A DNA stretch of 64,000 bases from Anaerobiospirillum thomasii (lineage in GTDB: Bacteria; Pseudomonadota; Gammaproteobacteria; Enterobacterales; Succinivibrionaceae): assembly GCF_900445255.1 (NCBI RefSeq), contig NZ_UAPU01000007.1:512001-576000 (forward strand). The letters run 5' to 3'. Under the pieces are notes generated by a model. That model had not been told where the DNA came from, ran no database searches, and worked only from the letters and a program-made list of their open reading frames with translations. Each line of letters starts with the position of its first letter. Within the stretch, counting starts at the first letter, position 1. A program made the translations under genes and the position numbers. Of this stretch, positions 18,499-27,305 are shown piece by piece.

Positions 18499-19896
18499 CT
18501 ATTTTGAAAAATGCTCAATGGCCTGTTTAATACGTGCATAGGTACGCTCACGGCCTACAAGCAGCATGGTATCACCAATGCCAGGTGAGGTTGGAGTTCC
18601 GGTCATGGCAAGACGCAGCGGCTGACCTACCTTGCCCATGCCAATTTCCATGCTGGCGGCAAGTTCCTCAAGTACCTTATCAATAGAGGCCGCATCCCAG
18701 CTCTCAAGACCCTCAAGGGCTACAAGTGATCTCTCAAGCACTTCAATACTGCCCTCTTTAATCCATTTTTTAACGCCGGCAGCATCATACTCACTAAAGT
18801 CCTCATAATAGCAGCGGGCCTTTTGTGCCATCTCCTTTAGAGTCTGACATCTCTCGGCATAGGCCTTGACTACAAGCACAGGATCAGGACCATTGTCCTT
18901 GTTTAAACCCTCGCGCTCCATATGCCATAAAAGCTCTGCTGCCACCTGTTCTACAGGCAGTGTCTTTATATACTGGGCATTGATCCAGTTGAGCTTTTTG
19001 GTATTAAAGCTTGAGGCACTCTTGGTAATGGCCTCTGGGGTGAATAATTCAATCATCTGCTCACGGCTAAATAGCTCCTGATCGCCATGGGACCAGCCAA
19101 GACGTACCAGATAATTTAAAAGAGCCTCAGGCAGATAGCCATCTTCACGATACTGCATTACAGATACAGCGCCGTGACGCTTGGAGAGTTTGGTGCCATC
19201 GTCACCTAAAATCATGGCAAGATGACCAAAGACAGGAACAGCTGCGCCCATAGCCTTGTACAGATTAATCTGTCTTGGGGTATTGTTGACATGATCATCA
19301 CCGCGGATAACGTGGGTAATACCCATATCAAAATCGTCTACTACCACACAGAAGTTATAGGTTGGGGTGCCATCTGATCTTTGAATGATAAAGTCATCAA
19401 GCTCGCTGTTTTGAAATTCAATATGACCCTTTACCATATCATCAAAGGCTACAGTGCCTGTATCTGGATTTCTAAAGCGCACTACATATGGCTCATCAGC
19501 ACTATGCTGCGTCTCATCATGGCGGCAGTGACCGTCATAGCGTGGCTTTTTGCCCTCTTTCATCTGCTCTTCACGCATAGCCTCAAGACGCTCTTTTGAG
19601 CAGTAGCACTTATAGGCATGACCTTTGGCTATAAGCTCATCAATAACCTCTTTGTATCTGTCAAATCTTTTAGTCTGATAGTAAGGACCCTCGTCCCATG
19701 ACAGATCGAGCCACTGCATGGACTCTAAAATGGCATCGATAGCAGGCTGTGTTGATCTTTCTCTGTCAGTGTCCTCAATACGTAATACAAACTGACCGCC
19801 GCAATGTCTTGCGTATAACCATGAAAATAAAGCAGTTCTCGCACCGCCCACATGCAGATAACCGGTAGGAGATGGAGCAAAACGGGTCTTAACCAT
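18499..19896 (-). CDS. gltX: Glutamyl-tRNA synthetase
   Basis: The 465-residue class I synthetase charges tRNA-Glu. [19 protein letters not shown] carries the HIGH-type signature (HVGG) and KLSKRHG the KMSKS-type loop. The cysteine cluster with CYC and GHCRH near residues 98-124 resembles the zinc-binding insertion of proteobacterial GltX. Length and motif spacing are normal. It is transcribed alone. Confidence 0.97.
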   Translation of the reverse strand: MVKTRFAPSPTGYLHVGGARTALFSWLYARHCGGQFVLRIEDTDRERSTQPAIDAILESMQWLDLSWDEGPYYQTKRFDRYKEVIDELIAKGHAYKCYCSKERLEAMREEQMKEGKKPRYDGHCRHDETQHSADEPYVVRFRNPDTGTVAFDDMVKGHIEFQNSELDDFIIQRSDGTPTYNFCVVVDDFDMGITHVIRGDDHVNNTPRQINLYKAMGAAVPVFGHLAMILGDDGTKLSKRHGAVSVMQYREDGYLPEALLNYLVRLGWSHGDQELFSREQMIELFTPEAITKSASSFNTKKLNWINAQYIKTLPVEQVAAELLWHMEREGLNKDNGPDPVLVVKAYAERCQTLKEMAQKARCYYEDFSEYDAAGVKKWIKEGSIEVLERSLVALEGLESWDAASIDKVLEELAASMEIGMGKVGQPLRLAMTGTPTSPGIGDTMLLVGRERTYARIKQAIEHFSK

Positions 19897-20179
19897 GAAT
19901 ATATCTCTACTTTTGACTAAAAATAATTACGCTATTTTAACACTTATTTATATGCTTTTTAGAACTTATTGCGCATAAGCCACGTCATGGCTCCCCACAC
20001 ACATCTTTTTTACATCAAAGACAATTGTAAAAGCTCTCATACCTTGCAAAAAGACCTTTTTCTACAGCATCTTAGTGGCAAAAACAGCTTTTAACATTAT
20101 TTTTTAAAGGATGGCAACATATGTTTTAGCTCACTGCTCTTTGTTATAAAATAGCCCTGTGCTTATGAGGATAAATACT

Positions 20180-21361
20180 ATGCAATCTTATAATCTTTAT
20201 AAAATCATGCTCTCAGGACGAGGCACCTTTTTATGTGCAGGCTTTGCCATTGCCGCCTGGGCCCCTATGATTCCCTATGTACAAAAGAGATTTGACCTTG
20301 ATGAACAGGGTTTAGGCCTTATGCTTTTGTGCGTGGCTGGAGGTGGTCTTGCCTTTATGCCCCTTTGCTCATACCTTACAACACGCCTTGGCTGTAAAAA
20401 GGTGCTCTATGCCACCATAGCCATTTTATCACTCTGTCTTGGTGCCATTCCTCTTATCAACAATATCTATGTCATGGCTCTGCTGCTTATTATCTTTGGC
20501 GGGGCTAGTGTGGCAGCCGACGTGGTCTCAAATATCAATGCTGCTCTTTTAGAAAAGATTTTAGACAAACCTATAATGTCAGGCCTGCATGGTATGTACT
20601 CTGTAGGTGGCTTTTTAGGAGCCAGTGCCGTAACTGCCGTGCTTGGCTTTACCAAAGACAGTATGTATGGCGGTATCTTTGCTGCCTTTGCCCTTGCCAT
20701 TATGCTCTTGACCCTGTGTCCTCACCTTTTAGGTCTTGAGGATAATAAACTTGCAAAGAATGATGAGAGCCGCGATGGGAAGACTCACAGAGGCTTTTAT
20801 ATACATCATATGGTCCTTATTATAGGCATACTGTGCTTTATTATGTTTTTAACCGAAGGTGCCATACTTGACTGGTCATCAGTGTATCTGCATCAGATGC
20901 GCAATGTGGCACTAGAAAACGCAGGCTATGGCTATGCATCCTTTGCCATTGCCATGACCCTGTTTAGATTAAGCGGCGATAAAATTGTAAGCTCTCTTGG
21001 CCGCCGCTTTACTATTGTCTCAGGATCCCTCTGTGTCTTTGCAGGATTTGCCACCACTGTTATCATGCCATCTGTTATAGGTGTTATGACAGGTTTCTTT
21101 TTAATTGGTGTAGGTGCCTCAAATATTGTGCCACAGCTTATATCCTATATTGCCAAAAGAAAGGAAATGCCTATGCATGTCTCTATTACCTATGTCAATG
21201 CGCTAGGCTATATAGGCATACTCTCAGGCCCTGCTCTTATTGGTTTTATTGCACAAAGAATTGGTCTTGAGATGACATTTTTATGTCTTGGTATCAATGT
21301 GCTTATTTTAGGCCTGGTAAGCTTTGTCATTTTAAGAACAGATAAGAAAAAGGGATCATAG
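20180..21361 (+). CDS. MFS transporter of unknown substrate
   Basis: The product of about 393 residues has 11-12 hydrophobic segments typical of the major facilitator superfamily, with a TTRLGCKKVL loop between helices 2 and 3. It resembles the YbjJ/FucP-like group by overall pattern, but the substrate is unknown. The frame is open from a GTG at 20159; I prefer the ATG at 20180 because GAGG lies 9 bp upstream and a TATAAA-type -10 near 20143 would put the GTG too close to the transcript start. Confidence 0.8.
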   Translation: MQSYNLYKIMLSGRGTFLCAGFAIAAWAPMIPYVQKRFDLDEQGLGLMLLCVAGGGLAFMPLCSYLTTRLGCKKVLYATIAILSLCLGAIPLINNIYVMALLLIIFGGASVAADVVSNINAALLEKILDKPIMSGLHGMYSVGGFLGASAVTAVLGFTKDSMYGGIFAAFALAIMLLTLCPHLLGLEDNKLAKNDESRDGKTHRGFYIHHMVLIIGILCFIMFLTEGAILDWSSVYLHQMRNVALENAGYGYASFAIAMTLFRLSGDKIVSSLGRRFTIVSGSLCVFAGFATTVIMPSVIGVMTGFFLIGVGASNIVPQLISYIAKRKEMPMHVSITYVNALGYIGILSGPALIGFIAQRIGLEMTFLCLGINVLILGLVSFVILRTDKKKGS

Positions 21362-21452
21362 GCACACAGCTGTGTCTAAAAAAGATCTAAAAAACTGTTT
21401 TTAAAAGATAAAAATGGTTTATATTAAAAAGAAACTGCTATAGGACAAAATT

Positions 21453-23120
21453 GTGGATAGTTCATACTCAGTTCCTGTCAACAAGACCCTCAACGGCACT
21501 CCGGCCTCGCGCGGTATAGCCTTTGGCCGTATCACCTTTTTACACAGAGAGTGCGAACCATCAGTACGCCACACTGTTGAAGATACCACTCAAGAGTGCG
21601 AGCGTTTTGAAAAAGCCAGACAGACAGCCATAGCGCAGCTTGGCTCTCTTTATGAAACCTCACTTGAAAAGCTTGGCGAGCAGAATGCCTTTGTCTTTCA
21701 GATCCATCAGCTTATGCTAGATGATCCTGACTATGTCTCACAGATCAATGACACCATAGTTACACAAAGGGTCAATGCCGAATATGCTGTTGATTTTATA
21801 GCCAATAAATTTGCAGCCATGTTCCGCGCCATGGACAATGAGTATATGCAAGGACGCGCGAGTGATGTCATAGATGTCTCACGCCGTTTAAATGACATAC
21901 TTCTGTATGAAAAAGGAGCGCTCAAGCGCCCCAAGATCCATAAGATTGATGGACAGCCTGTCATTCTAGCCACAGACGATCTGGCCCCGTCAGAGACAGT
22001 GCAGCTTGATCAGGATGCAGTCTCAGGCATCATCACCTCTCATGGCTCTACACGATCACATACTGTGATTTTTGCCCGTACCATGGGACTGCCTGCTGTT
22101 ATTACCATTGGCGATGAGCTCAATGAAGATCTCGAGGGTAAATTTGTCATAGTCGATGGTGCTCAGGGTATTGTCATACTAGAGCCAGATAAGAACACCA
22201 TTGCTCTGTACTCTGAAAAAAAGCGTATTGAAGATGCGCTAAGAGAAAAGCTTGAGCAGTACCGCGGCCGTGAAACCTATACAAGATCAGGCCGCAAGAT
22301 CCATCTTTATGCCAATGCAGCCTCCCTGTCAGATCTTGATCTGGTCAAAGCCTCGGATGCTGAAGGCATAGGCCTGTTCAGATCTGAGTATATCTATTTA
22401 TCATCAGATGATTATCCAACCGAGGATTATCAGTATGATATTTATCGTCAGGCCTTATCCTTGATGGATGGCAAACGCGTTATTATAAGAACACTTGATA
22501 TTGGTGCTGACAAGACAGCTGATTATTTCATGCTCAAAAAGGAGGAAAATCCTGCCATGGGCATGAGAGCTGTAAGAATATGTTTAACTCAGCCTGAAAT
22601 CTTTAAAACACAGCTGCGTGCCCTGTACCGTGCCTCAGTGCATGGCCATCTTGCCATCATGTTCCCTATGATAAATTCAGTAGAAGAGGTCAAAAGCTGT
22701 CTTAAAATCTGCCATGAGGTAGAGGCAGAGCTTATAAGCAAAGGCATTGCTTTTGATAAAAATATTGAAAAGGGCATTATGGTTGAGACCCCGGCTGCTG
22801 CCATTATCTCTGATGAAATTGCCCCGCTTGTGGACTTTTTCTCCATAGGCACCAATGATCTGACACAGTTTACCCTGGCAGTTGACAGACAGAATGCATC
22901 TTTAGGGCGCTTTTTAAATCCATATCATCATGCGGTCATGCGCCTTATTGAAAATACTGTCATCAATGCCCACAAGGCGGGGATCTGGGTTGGCATCTGC
23001 GGCGAGCTGGCCTCTGATGAACACTTTACCCATGAACTTATCAGAATTGGTATAGATGAAATTTCTGTCGTACCTTCCAATATATTAATGCTAAGAGCAA
23101 GAATTGCCACTTTAGGATAA
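21453..23120 (+). CDS. ptsI: PTS Enzyme I (phosphoenolpyruvate-protein phosphotransferase)
   Basis: The 555-residue cytoplasmic enzyme passes phosphate from PEP to HPr. The N-terminal GTPASRGIAFGR is typical. The phosphohistidine loop is HGSTRSHTVIFARTMG (His near 208), and the PEP-binding C-terminal barrel shows LFRSEYIYL, MFPMINSVEEV and FFSIGTNDLTQFTLAVDR. The loop wording is closer to Clostridia-type Enzyme I than to the usual enterobacterial GGRTSH form. Start is a GTG with AGGA 7 bp upstream. No HPr or EIIA gene is adjacent; a DUF1537 gene follows by 4 bp. Confidence 0.93.
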   Translation: MDSSYSVPVNKTLNGTPASRGIAFGRITFLHRECEPSVRHTVEDTTQECERFEKARQTAIAQLGSLYETSLEKLGEQNAFVFQIHQLMLDDPDYVSQINDTIVTQRVNAEYAVDFIANKFAAMFRAMDNEYMQGRASDVIDVSRRLNDILLYEKGALKRPKIHKIDGQPVILATDDLAPSETVQLDQDAVSGIITSHGSTRSHTVIFARTMGLPAVITIGDELNEDLEGKFVIVDGAQGIVILEPDKNTIALYSEKKRIEDALREKLEQYRGRETYTRSGRKIHLYANAASLSDLDLVKASDAEGIGLFRSEYIYLSSDDYPTEDYQYDIYRQALSLMDGKRVIIRTLDIGADKTADYFMLKKEENPAMGMRAVRICLTQPEIFKTQLRALYRASVHGHLAIMFPMINSVEEVKSCLKICHEVEAELISKGIAFDKNIEKGIMVETPAAAIISDEIAPLVDFFSIGTNDLTQFTLAVDRQNASLGRFLNPYHHAVMRLIENTVINAHKAGIWVGICGELASDEHFTHELIRIGIDEISVVPSNILMLRARIATLG

Positions 23121-23124
23121 AAAT

Positions 23125-24444
23125 ATGGCTCAATGTGTTGTTATAGCCGATGAAATAACAGGCGGCTGCGCTGTAGGATCCATGCTTGAAAAAAACAGAT
23201 GTTCAGTCTGCTCCCTTATGGCCTCCAAGGCAATAAAGGATGAAAGGTGTAATTTGTATGACTGTCTTGTCTACTCTACAAACTCACGCAATCTTACAGC
23301 AGAGCAGAGCTATCAGCTCGTCTTTTACGCAGGTCGTCTGTTAAAGAGTGAAAATGTCAAAATCTATGCCAAAAGAATTGACCCATCAATGCGCGGCAAT
23401 ACCTGTATTGAAACACAGGCCCTGCTCGATGCTTTAGGAGATAATGATCGCGTGGCTATTGTAGTGCCAGGCTTTCCAACATTAAAACGTATCAATGTAG
23501 GCGGCTATATTTTAGTTGGCGGCCGTCCATTGCAAAAATCCCTTGTGGGTATGGAAGATACACTGTCAGATCAATCAGGACGTGTTGCCGATCTTTTTAC
23601 TGAAAAGTTTCGCTATCATGCCGAGGCCCTGCATTTAAAGGATTTTCAAAAGGGCATGCATGCTCTTTCAGATAAGATACGTGAACTTGCTGACAGAGGG
23701 GCACGTGCCATTGTTATGGACTGCACCAGTCAGGAGGATATAAATTTAATTGCCGATGCTGTTTTACGATCAGGCATTAAATTCCTGGCTGTAGATCCAG
23801 GTCCATTTACAGCCACCCTGGCCCGCAAGGTTATGCGCGATGAGGAGAAGTTTGTAGATCGCTGGAAGCTCTTTGGTGTTATAGGAGGCTCCAATCCTCT
23901 GATCTCTGCACAGGTAGAGACGCTAAAGCTTGAGCAGCGCGGTGTCTATGTAGTCTCGGTGCGCAATATGGAGCTTTTGGACTCACTGCAAAAAAGAGCA
24001 CAGGAGATTGACCGTGTGGTAGGTGAGGTTATGACTGCCTATGAAAAACATAAGCTGGTCTTTGCCATCTCAGAGCATTTAGGCGCCTCATCACAGCAGT
24101 TAAATGACTTTGATGACATGCTAAAGCGTACTAAAAGAAGCCGTGTGGAGGCCATTGATTCAATTGCATCGGCCTATGGGCAGATTGCCCTTAAGGTTTT
24201 ACAAAAGCGTCAGGATATAGCATCACTCTATACCACAGGTGCTGAATACACTCTTGCAGTGTGTCGTGAGCTTAAATCTGTAGGCGTCAATATACTAGGG
24301 CAGGTGCTGCCTCTTACAGCCTATGGCGAGCTGATTGACGGTGACTATGCCGGTCTTAAAATCATAGCCTCGGCCGGATCTGCAACTGATGCCAACACCA
24401 TTACCGAGAGTATTTTATATATAAAAAGAAAGCTTGAAGTTTAA
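23125..24444 (+). CDS. DUF1537 / four-carbon acid sugar kinase family protein
   Basis: The 439-residue product has the two-domain layout of the four-carbon acid sugar kinases: an N-terminal sugar-binding domain (VIADEITGG at 6-14, KRIDPSMRGN near 88) and a C-terminal nucleotide-binding domain (GGSNPLISAQ near 254, TGAEYTLAVCREL near 372). Family members phosphorylate threonate, erythronate or related acids. Two signatures are altered: the usual DDLTGA is DEITGG, and the usual KxGGFG-like loop near the C terminus reads ASAGSATD. Catalysis is therefore uncertain. It sits 4 bp behind ptsI, so the pair is co-transcribed. Confidence 0.75.
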   Translation: MAQCVVIADEITGGCAVGSMLEKNRCSVCSLMASKAIKDERCNLYDCLVYSTNSRNLTAEQSYQLVFYAGRLLKSENVKIYAKRIDPSMRGNTCIETQALLDALGDNDRVAIVVPGFPTLKRINVGGYILVGGRPLQKSLVGMEDTLSDQSGRVADLFTEKFRYHAEALHLKDFQKGMHALSDKIRELADRGARAIVMDCTSQEDINLIADAVLRSGIKFLAVDPGPFTATLARKVMRDEEKFVDRWKLFGVIGGSNPLISAQVETLKLEQRGVYVVSVRNMELLDSLQKRAQEIDRVVGEVMTAYEKHKLVFAISEHLGASSQQLNDFDDMLKRTKRSRVEAIDSIASAYGQIALKVLQKRQDIASLYTTGAEYTLAVCRELKSVGVNILGQVLPLTAYGELIDGDYAGLKIIASAGSATDANTITESILYIKRKLEV

Positions 24445-24465
24445 GCTTTTAATCTTTATAAAATA

Positions 24466-24493
24466 GGCTTATAATGCAACAACATTATAAGCC
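24466..24493 (+). promoter_or_regulatory. Perfect dyad overlapping the likely tRNA-Gly promoter
   Basis: An 11-bp perfect inverted repeat (24466-24476 with 24483-24493, 6-nt centre) ends 4 bp before the tRNA. The left arm contains TATAAT (24470-24475), well placed as a -10 element for the tRNA. There is no T tract after it, which argues against a terminator for the preceding gene. Confidence 0.5.
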
Positions 24494-24497
24494 TTGT

Positions 24498-24571
24498 GCG
24501 GGCGTAGTTTAATGGTAGAACTGGAGCTTCCCAAGCTCTTAGCGCGGGTTCGATTCCCGTCGCCCGCTCCA
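24498..24571 (+). tRNA. tRNA-Gly (anticodon CCC)
   Basis: The 74-nt sequence folds as a full cloverleaf: acceptor arms GCGGGCG/CGCCCGC, a D arm with AATGGTAGAA, an anticodon stem GAGC/GCTC around the loop TTCCCAA, a T arm with GGTTCGATTCC, and an encoded CCA end. The anticodon CCC reads GGG glycine codons. It closely resembles the E. coli glyU tRNA. Confidence 0.97.
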
Positions 24572-24783
24572 TAACACAGATATAACAAAATACTTCCCAT
24601 CCCTCAAAAATCAAGAAAGTATCTACATTATGTGATTTTAAAAACAGTGTGTAGAGTTAAAAATTAATTCATTAAGCTGTATTGGCAGCATAGTAGGAAT
24701 TTATTATAATGTCATAAGGCTCTGTCATATAGTTTCCTCTGGTCTGGTAAGATTGTTGTCAGGGCCTTTATTGTATCTGTATT

Positions 24784-24789
24784 TTTTAT
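24784..24789. repeat. Target-site duplication, left copy
   Basis: TTTTAT flanks the left inverted repeat of the insertion sequence directly; the same six bases follow the right inverted repeat at 27107-27112. Confidence 0.8.
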
Positions 24790-24818
24790 CCCTAAGATCG
24801 CACACTAAACATACCGAG
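24790..24818 (+). repeat. Left terminal inverted repeat
   Basis: Reads inward CCCTAAGATCGCA then 16 further bases to ACCGAG. Aligned without gaps to the reverse complement of 27078-27106 it matches at 23 of 29 positions. Confidence 0.85.
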
Positions 24819-24881
24819 AATCAATCTTAATTTCATGACCAGAAGCCGGTCGCCGGACGCGACCAGATCTTCTTTTTTTAA

Positions 24882-26951
24882 CTATCGTTTAAAGCTAAAA
24901 CCCTCTTCTTTGGCATATGCTGCACGTGTCAGCGTATCTAATGGCTCAATGCCAAATGAGCGTATTAACTCAGACTGCCTTTTTAATATTCCTCCAGTGA
25001 ATATTATAGATCCATTTTCTTTATCAATAGTGGCCTCTATAGCCTCCAGAGAGCGCAGTGTGCCTCTAAATGAGTTATGACAAAGCTTTACAGGAGGCAG
25101 ATTGTTTTTAATCTGCTCTTTATTAAAGACTTTATTAGCTTCGATCATTTGTCTTTGAACCTCTGATGCAAGAGACAGTATGAATACTTTGGCATTTACT
25201 GTCTTATCGGTGGAGGCATTGAGTGTAGAGCCTCCAAGCTCGCCTTTAATGATACTATAGCCCACCTCTACATTATTTCTCTGCGCATATATTTCATTTG
25301 CCTCAATAACATTATCCACACAGTCAGAAACCAGAACTCTGGTGGCTATTTGTCTGCATAGCCTTGATATGACATAGTATCTTGGGTAATAGTGTTGTTG
25401 AGGCTGCTCCTTTTTGTCAAAAGAGGAGTCAGTGTCTGCAACCTCATCACTATATTGAAATAAATCAACGAGCTTGTCTTTTAAAAGATTGGTATGAGCG
25501 GCAGTAAGCTCAGATGGCTCTTTACCTGCAATAACCTCCTGCCAGTTGCTGGCTATATCATAGGCATCATTGAGCTCTTTGATTAAAACCCTATATTTAT
25601 TCATGCTCTCTTCATATATCTCGCGGGAGAAAATAAAGTGTACATACAGAGTTTTCTCCTTTTGCCTTACAGGCTTGTAAGACTCATTATTTTCTCTTGC
25701 CATTTTACTTAGAATCTTCTGTGTATAAGACCATGGGAGCTGTATAGTCTTTCCTGCAAGCAGTTTAGGCGCAGTGTCTGTAATATCTGCGCTACTGCTA
25801 AAAACCAGACCCCTGTCTCTTAGCAGATCGCGTGATATTGCATCTACCTGCTCTTTGATAAGTTTGCTCTTGGCTATATTACAGTTGCACACAAAGGATA
25901 TATTATGCTCAAGCATGGCCGAGATATTGTTGATAGACCAGAATCCCCTGTCACAGACTAAAGATATATTGTCGCCGGCGCCTCTGTCCACAAGCTGCCT
26001 GCATACTGACTCCACAGTCAGCACATCTGTAATATTGCCTGCATATGTAACAGTGGAAAACAGCTCATGTGTGCTCTGGTCAACCAGTGTTATAAAATTA
26101 ATAACCTTGTTGTCTGTACCGCTTTTAGATTTGCCGTACTGTGCCTTAGTCAGGCAGTTGCCGGCATTGTCTACGTTAGTACCATCAAGAGCCAGAAACT
26201 GCATGTGCTTATTGCCATTTTTCTTTTTATGATACTGAGTTTTAAATTTGGCAAACTCATTTATAACGCCGTTTTCATCTATGTATTTATACAGTCTCTG
26301 TATATGATCTTTATAAGAGTTTATATCTAAATCAAGAGCGTGCTCTCTGACAAAAGCCTCAATCTCATAAGATATAGATTTAATACCCTTGGACAGACAG
26401 GTCATTATCATGTATACCAGCAGGATGTATTTGTCATCAGGCATAATCTTTTTAAGGATATTAAATGATGGCATCTTATCCATAAAGGATTTGAGCAGAT
26501 AATAATCGCCAAACTTACGAGCAGTGCCGCAGGTCTTGGGGGTGGCAGAGCCAGAATTTCTAGCAACAGAGGCCTTGGTGCGTATGCCAGGTTTAGATGG
26601 ATTTGCTTTAATATCATCCAAAATATCCTGAGAGTCGGCAAGTTTTTGTTTTATTTCCTTGATTTCAGCTTCTGAGCGTCTTTCGTACTCAAACTTTCCC
26701 TGCCCCACACGTATAACTTTCCATGGAATAAACTCAGGATTTTCAGAGAGAAAGTTAATATTAAAAACACACTCACCAATACCATCTTTGCTTTTGATAG
26801 ATCCAATCTGAGTTGGTGCCACACGGGTTGAATAGCCTTTTTCAGCATTCCATACAGATTTCCCCTGCAAGAGAGCATAGGCATAGGTTCTCTTGCTGGC
26901 AACAACGTTCTTGAAAACTGGGTGATCTTGATTCTTATCTTTACTGGCCAT
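24882..26951 (-). CDS. Transposase, IS1634-type (IS4 superfamily DDE)
   Basis: The 689-residue DDE transposase shows the first catalytic Asp in FLALDGTNVDN (about 281), the second in LVCDRGFWS (about 347) and the third acidic residue in the YAQRNNVEVGYSIIK block. That block fits the IS4-family Y-(2)-R-(3)-E-(6)-K signature exactly. The N-terminal 150 residues are basic and probably bind the ends. The frame is intact. A strong AGGAGG ribosome-binding site lies 5 bp before the ATG. Confidence 0.95.
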   Translation of the reverse strand: MASKDKNQDHPVFKNVVASKRTYAYALLQGKSVWNAEKGYSTRVAPTQIGSIKSKDGIGECVFNINFLSENPEFIPWKVIRVGQGKFEYERRSEAEIKEIKQKLADSQDILDDIKANPSKPGIRTKASVARNSGSATPKTCGTARKFGDYYLLKSFMDKMPSFNILKKIMPDDKYILLVYMIMTCLSKGIKSISYEIEAFVREHALDLDINSYKDHIQRLYKYIDENGVINEFAKFKTQYHKKKNGNKHMQFLALDGTNVDNAGNCLTKAQYGKSKSGTDNKVINFITLVDQSTHELFSTVTYAGNITDVLTVESVCRQLVDRGAGDNISLVCDRGFWSINNISAMLEHNISFVCNCNIAKSKLIKEQVDAISRDLLRDRGLVFSSSADITDTAPKLLAGKTIQLPWSYTQKILSKMARENNESYKPVRQKEKTLYVHFIFSREIYEESMNKYRVLIKELNDAYDIASNWQEVIAGKEPSELTAAHTNLLKDKLVDLFQYSDEVADTDSSFDKKEQPQQHYYPRYYVISRLCRQIATRVLVSDCVDNVIEANEIYAQRNNVEVGYSIIKGELGGSTLNASTDKTVNAKVFILSLASEVQRQMIEANKVFNKEQIKNNLPPVKLCHNSFRGTLRSLEAIEATIDKENGSIIFTGGILKRQSELIRSFGIEPLDTLTRAAYAKEEGFSFKR

Positions 26952-26956
26952 GATGT

Positions 26957-27000
26957 CCTCCTATCGGGTAAATCGTACCATAAAACAAGAAAAAAGTCAA
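26957..27000 (-). promoter_or_regulatory. Promoter and ribosome-binding site of the transposase
   Basis: On the minus strand, TTGACT (plus 26995-27000) and TACGAT (26972-26977) are 17 bp apart, a good sigma-70 promoter. AGGAGG (26957-26962) follows just before the start codon. Confidence 0.7.
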
Positions 27001-27077
27001 GGCATTTAGAAAAATAATTCAAAAAAAATTTGATTGATAACAAGGAATTTTTGGTAGGATAAAGAAAAACAAAAAAA

Positions 27078-27106
27078 CTAGGTATTTTTACACTGCGATC
27101 TCAGGG
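27078..27106 (-). repeat. Right terminal inverted repeat
   Basis: The reverse complement begins CCCTGAGATCGCA and continues to ACCTAG, matching the left repeat at 23 of 29 positions. TTTTAT follows at 27107-27112 as the right target duplication. Confidence 0.85.
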
Positions 27107-27234
27107 TTTTATATGCATAAAATAAACCACTGATTTTGCTGTTAAAAAGAGCCATCTACAAACAAGTTATAATTTCAGATATTTTTTGTAAAACAATATT
27201 TACACAAGTTACAAAAGACTGCATCCATAAGCAT

Positions 27235-27263
27235 AAAAGATCCTGACTTGATATCAGGATCTT
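27235..27263 (-). terminator. phoA terminator
   Basis: A 10-bp perfect stem (27237-27246 with 27254-27263) with a 7-nt loop is followed on the minus strand by a short T run, 43 bp after the phoA stop codon. Confidence 0.8.
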
Positions 27264-27305
27264 GAGTTTGCATACAATACCAAAGCTTATTAAAAACTTG
27301 TAATA

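Larger units (their letters stand above)
24790..27106 (-). mobile_element. Complete insertion sequence, IS1634/IS4 superfamily
   Basis: The 2317-bp element is bounded by imperfect 29-bp inverted repeats (24790-24818 and 27078-27106, 23 of 29 positions matching, both outer ends starting CCCT). It is flanked by a 6-bp duplication TTTTAT. It holds one transposase gene on the minus strand with its own promoter. A GC-rich 6-bp hairpin with a 5-nt loop (24848-24864) lies inside the left end, 17 bp after the transposase stop codon. Intact ends, duplication and reading frame suggest a recent, possibly active insertion about 220 bp downstream of tRNA-Gly. Confidence 0.9.

Noticed and set aside
24710-24729. 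Two TGTCATA direct repeats that resemble a PhoB box downstream of tRNA-Gly
   Set aside because: The repeats are 13 bp apart, not the 11 bp of a Pho box, and no phosphate gene starts nearby.
24848-24864. GC-rich hairpin with T tract near the left end of the IS1634-type element, as a host terminator
   Set aside because: It lies inside the insertion sequence between the inverted repeat and the transposase stop, and no plus-strand gene ends there; more likely part of the element.
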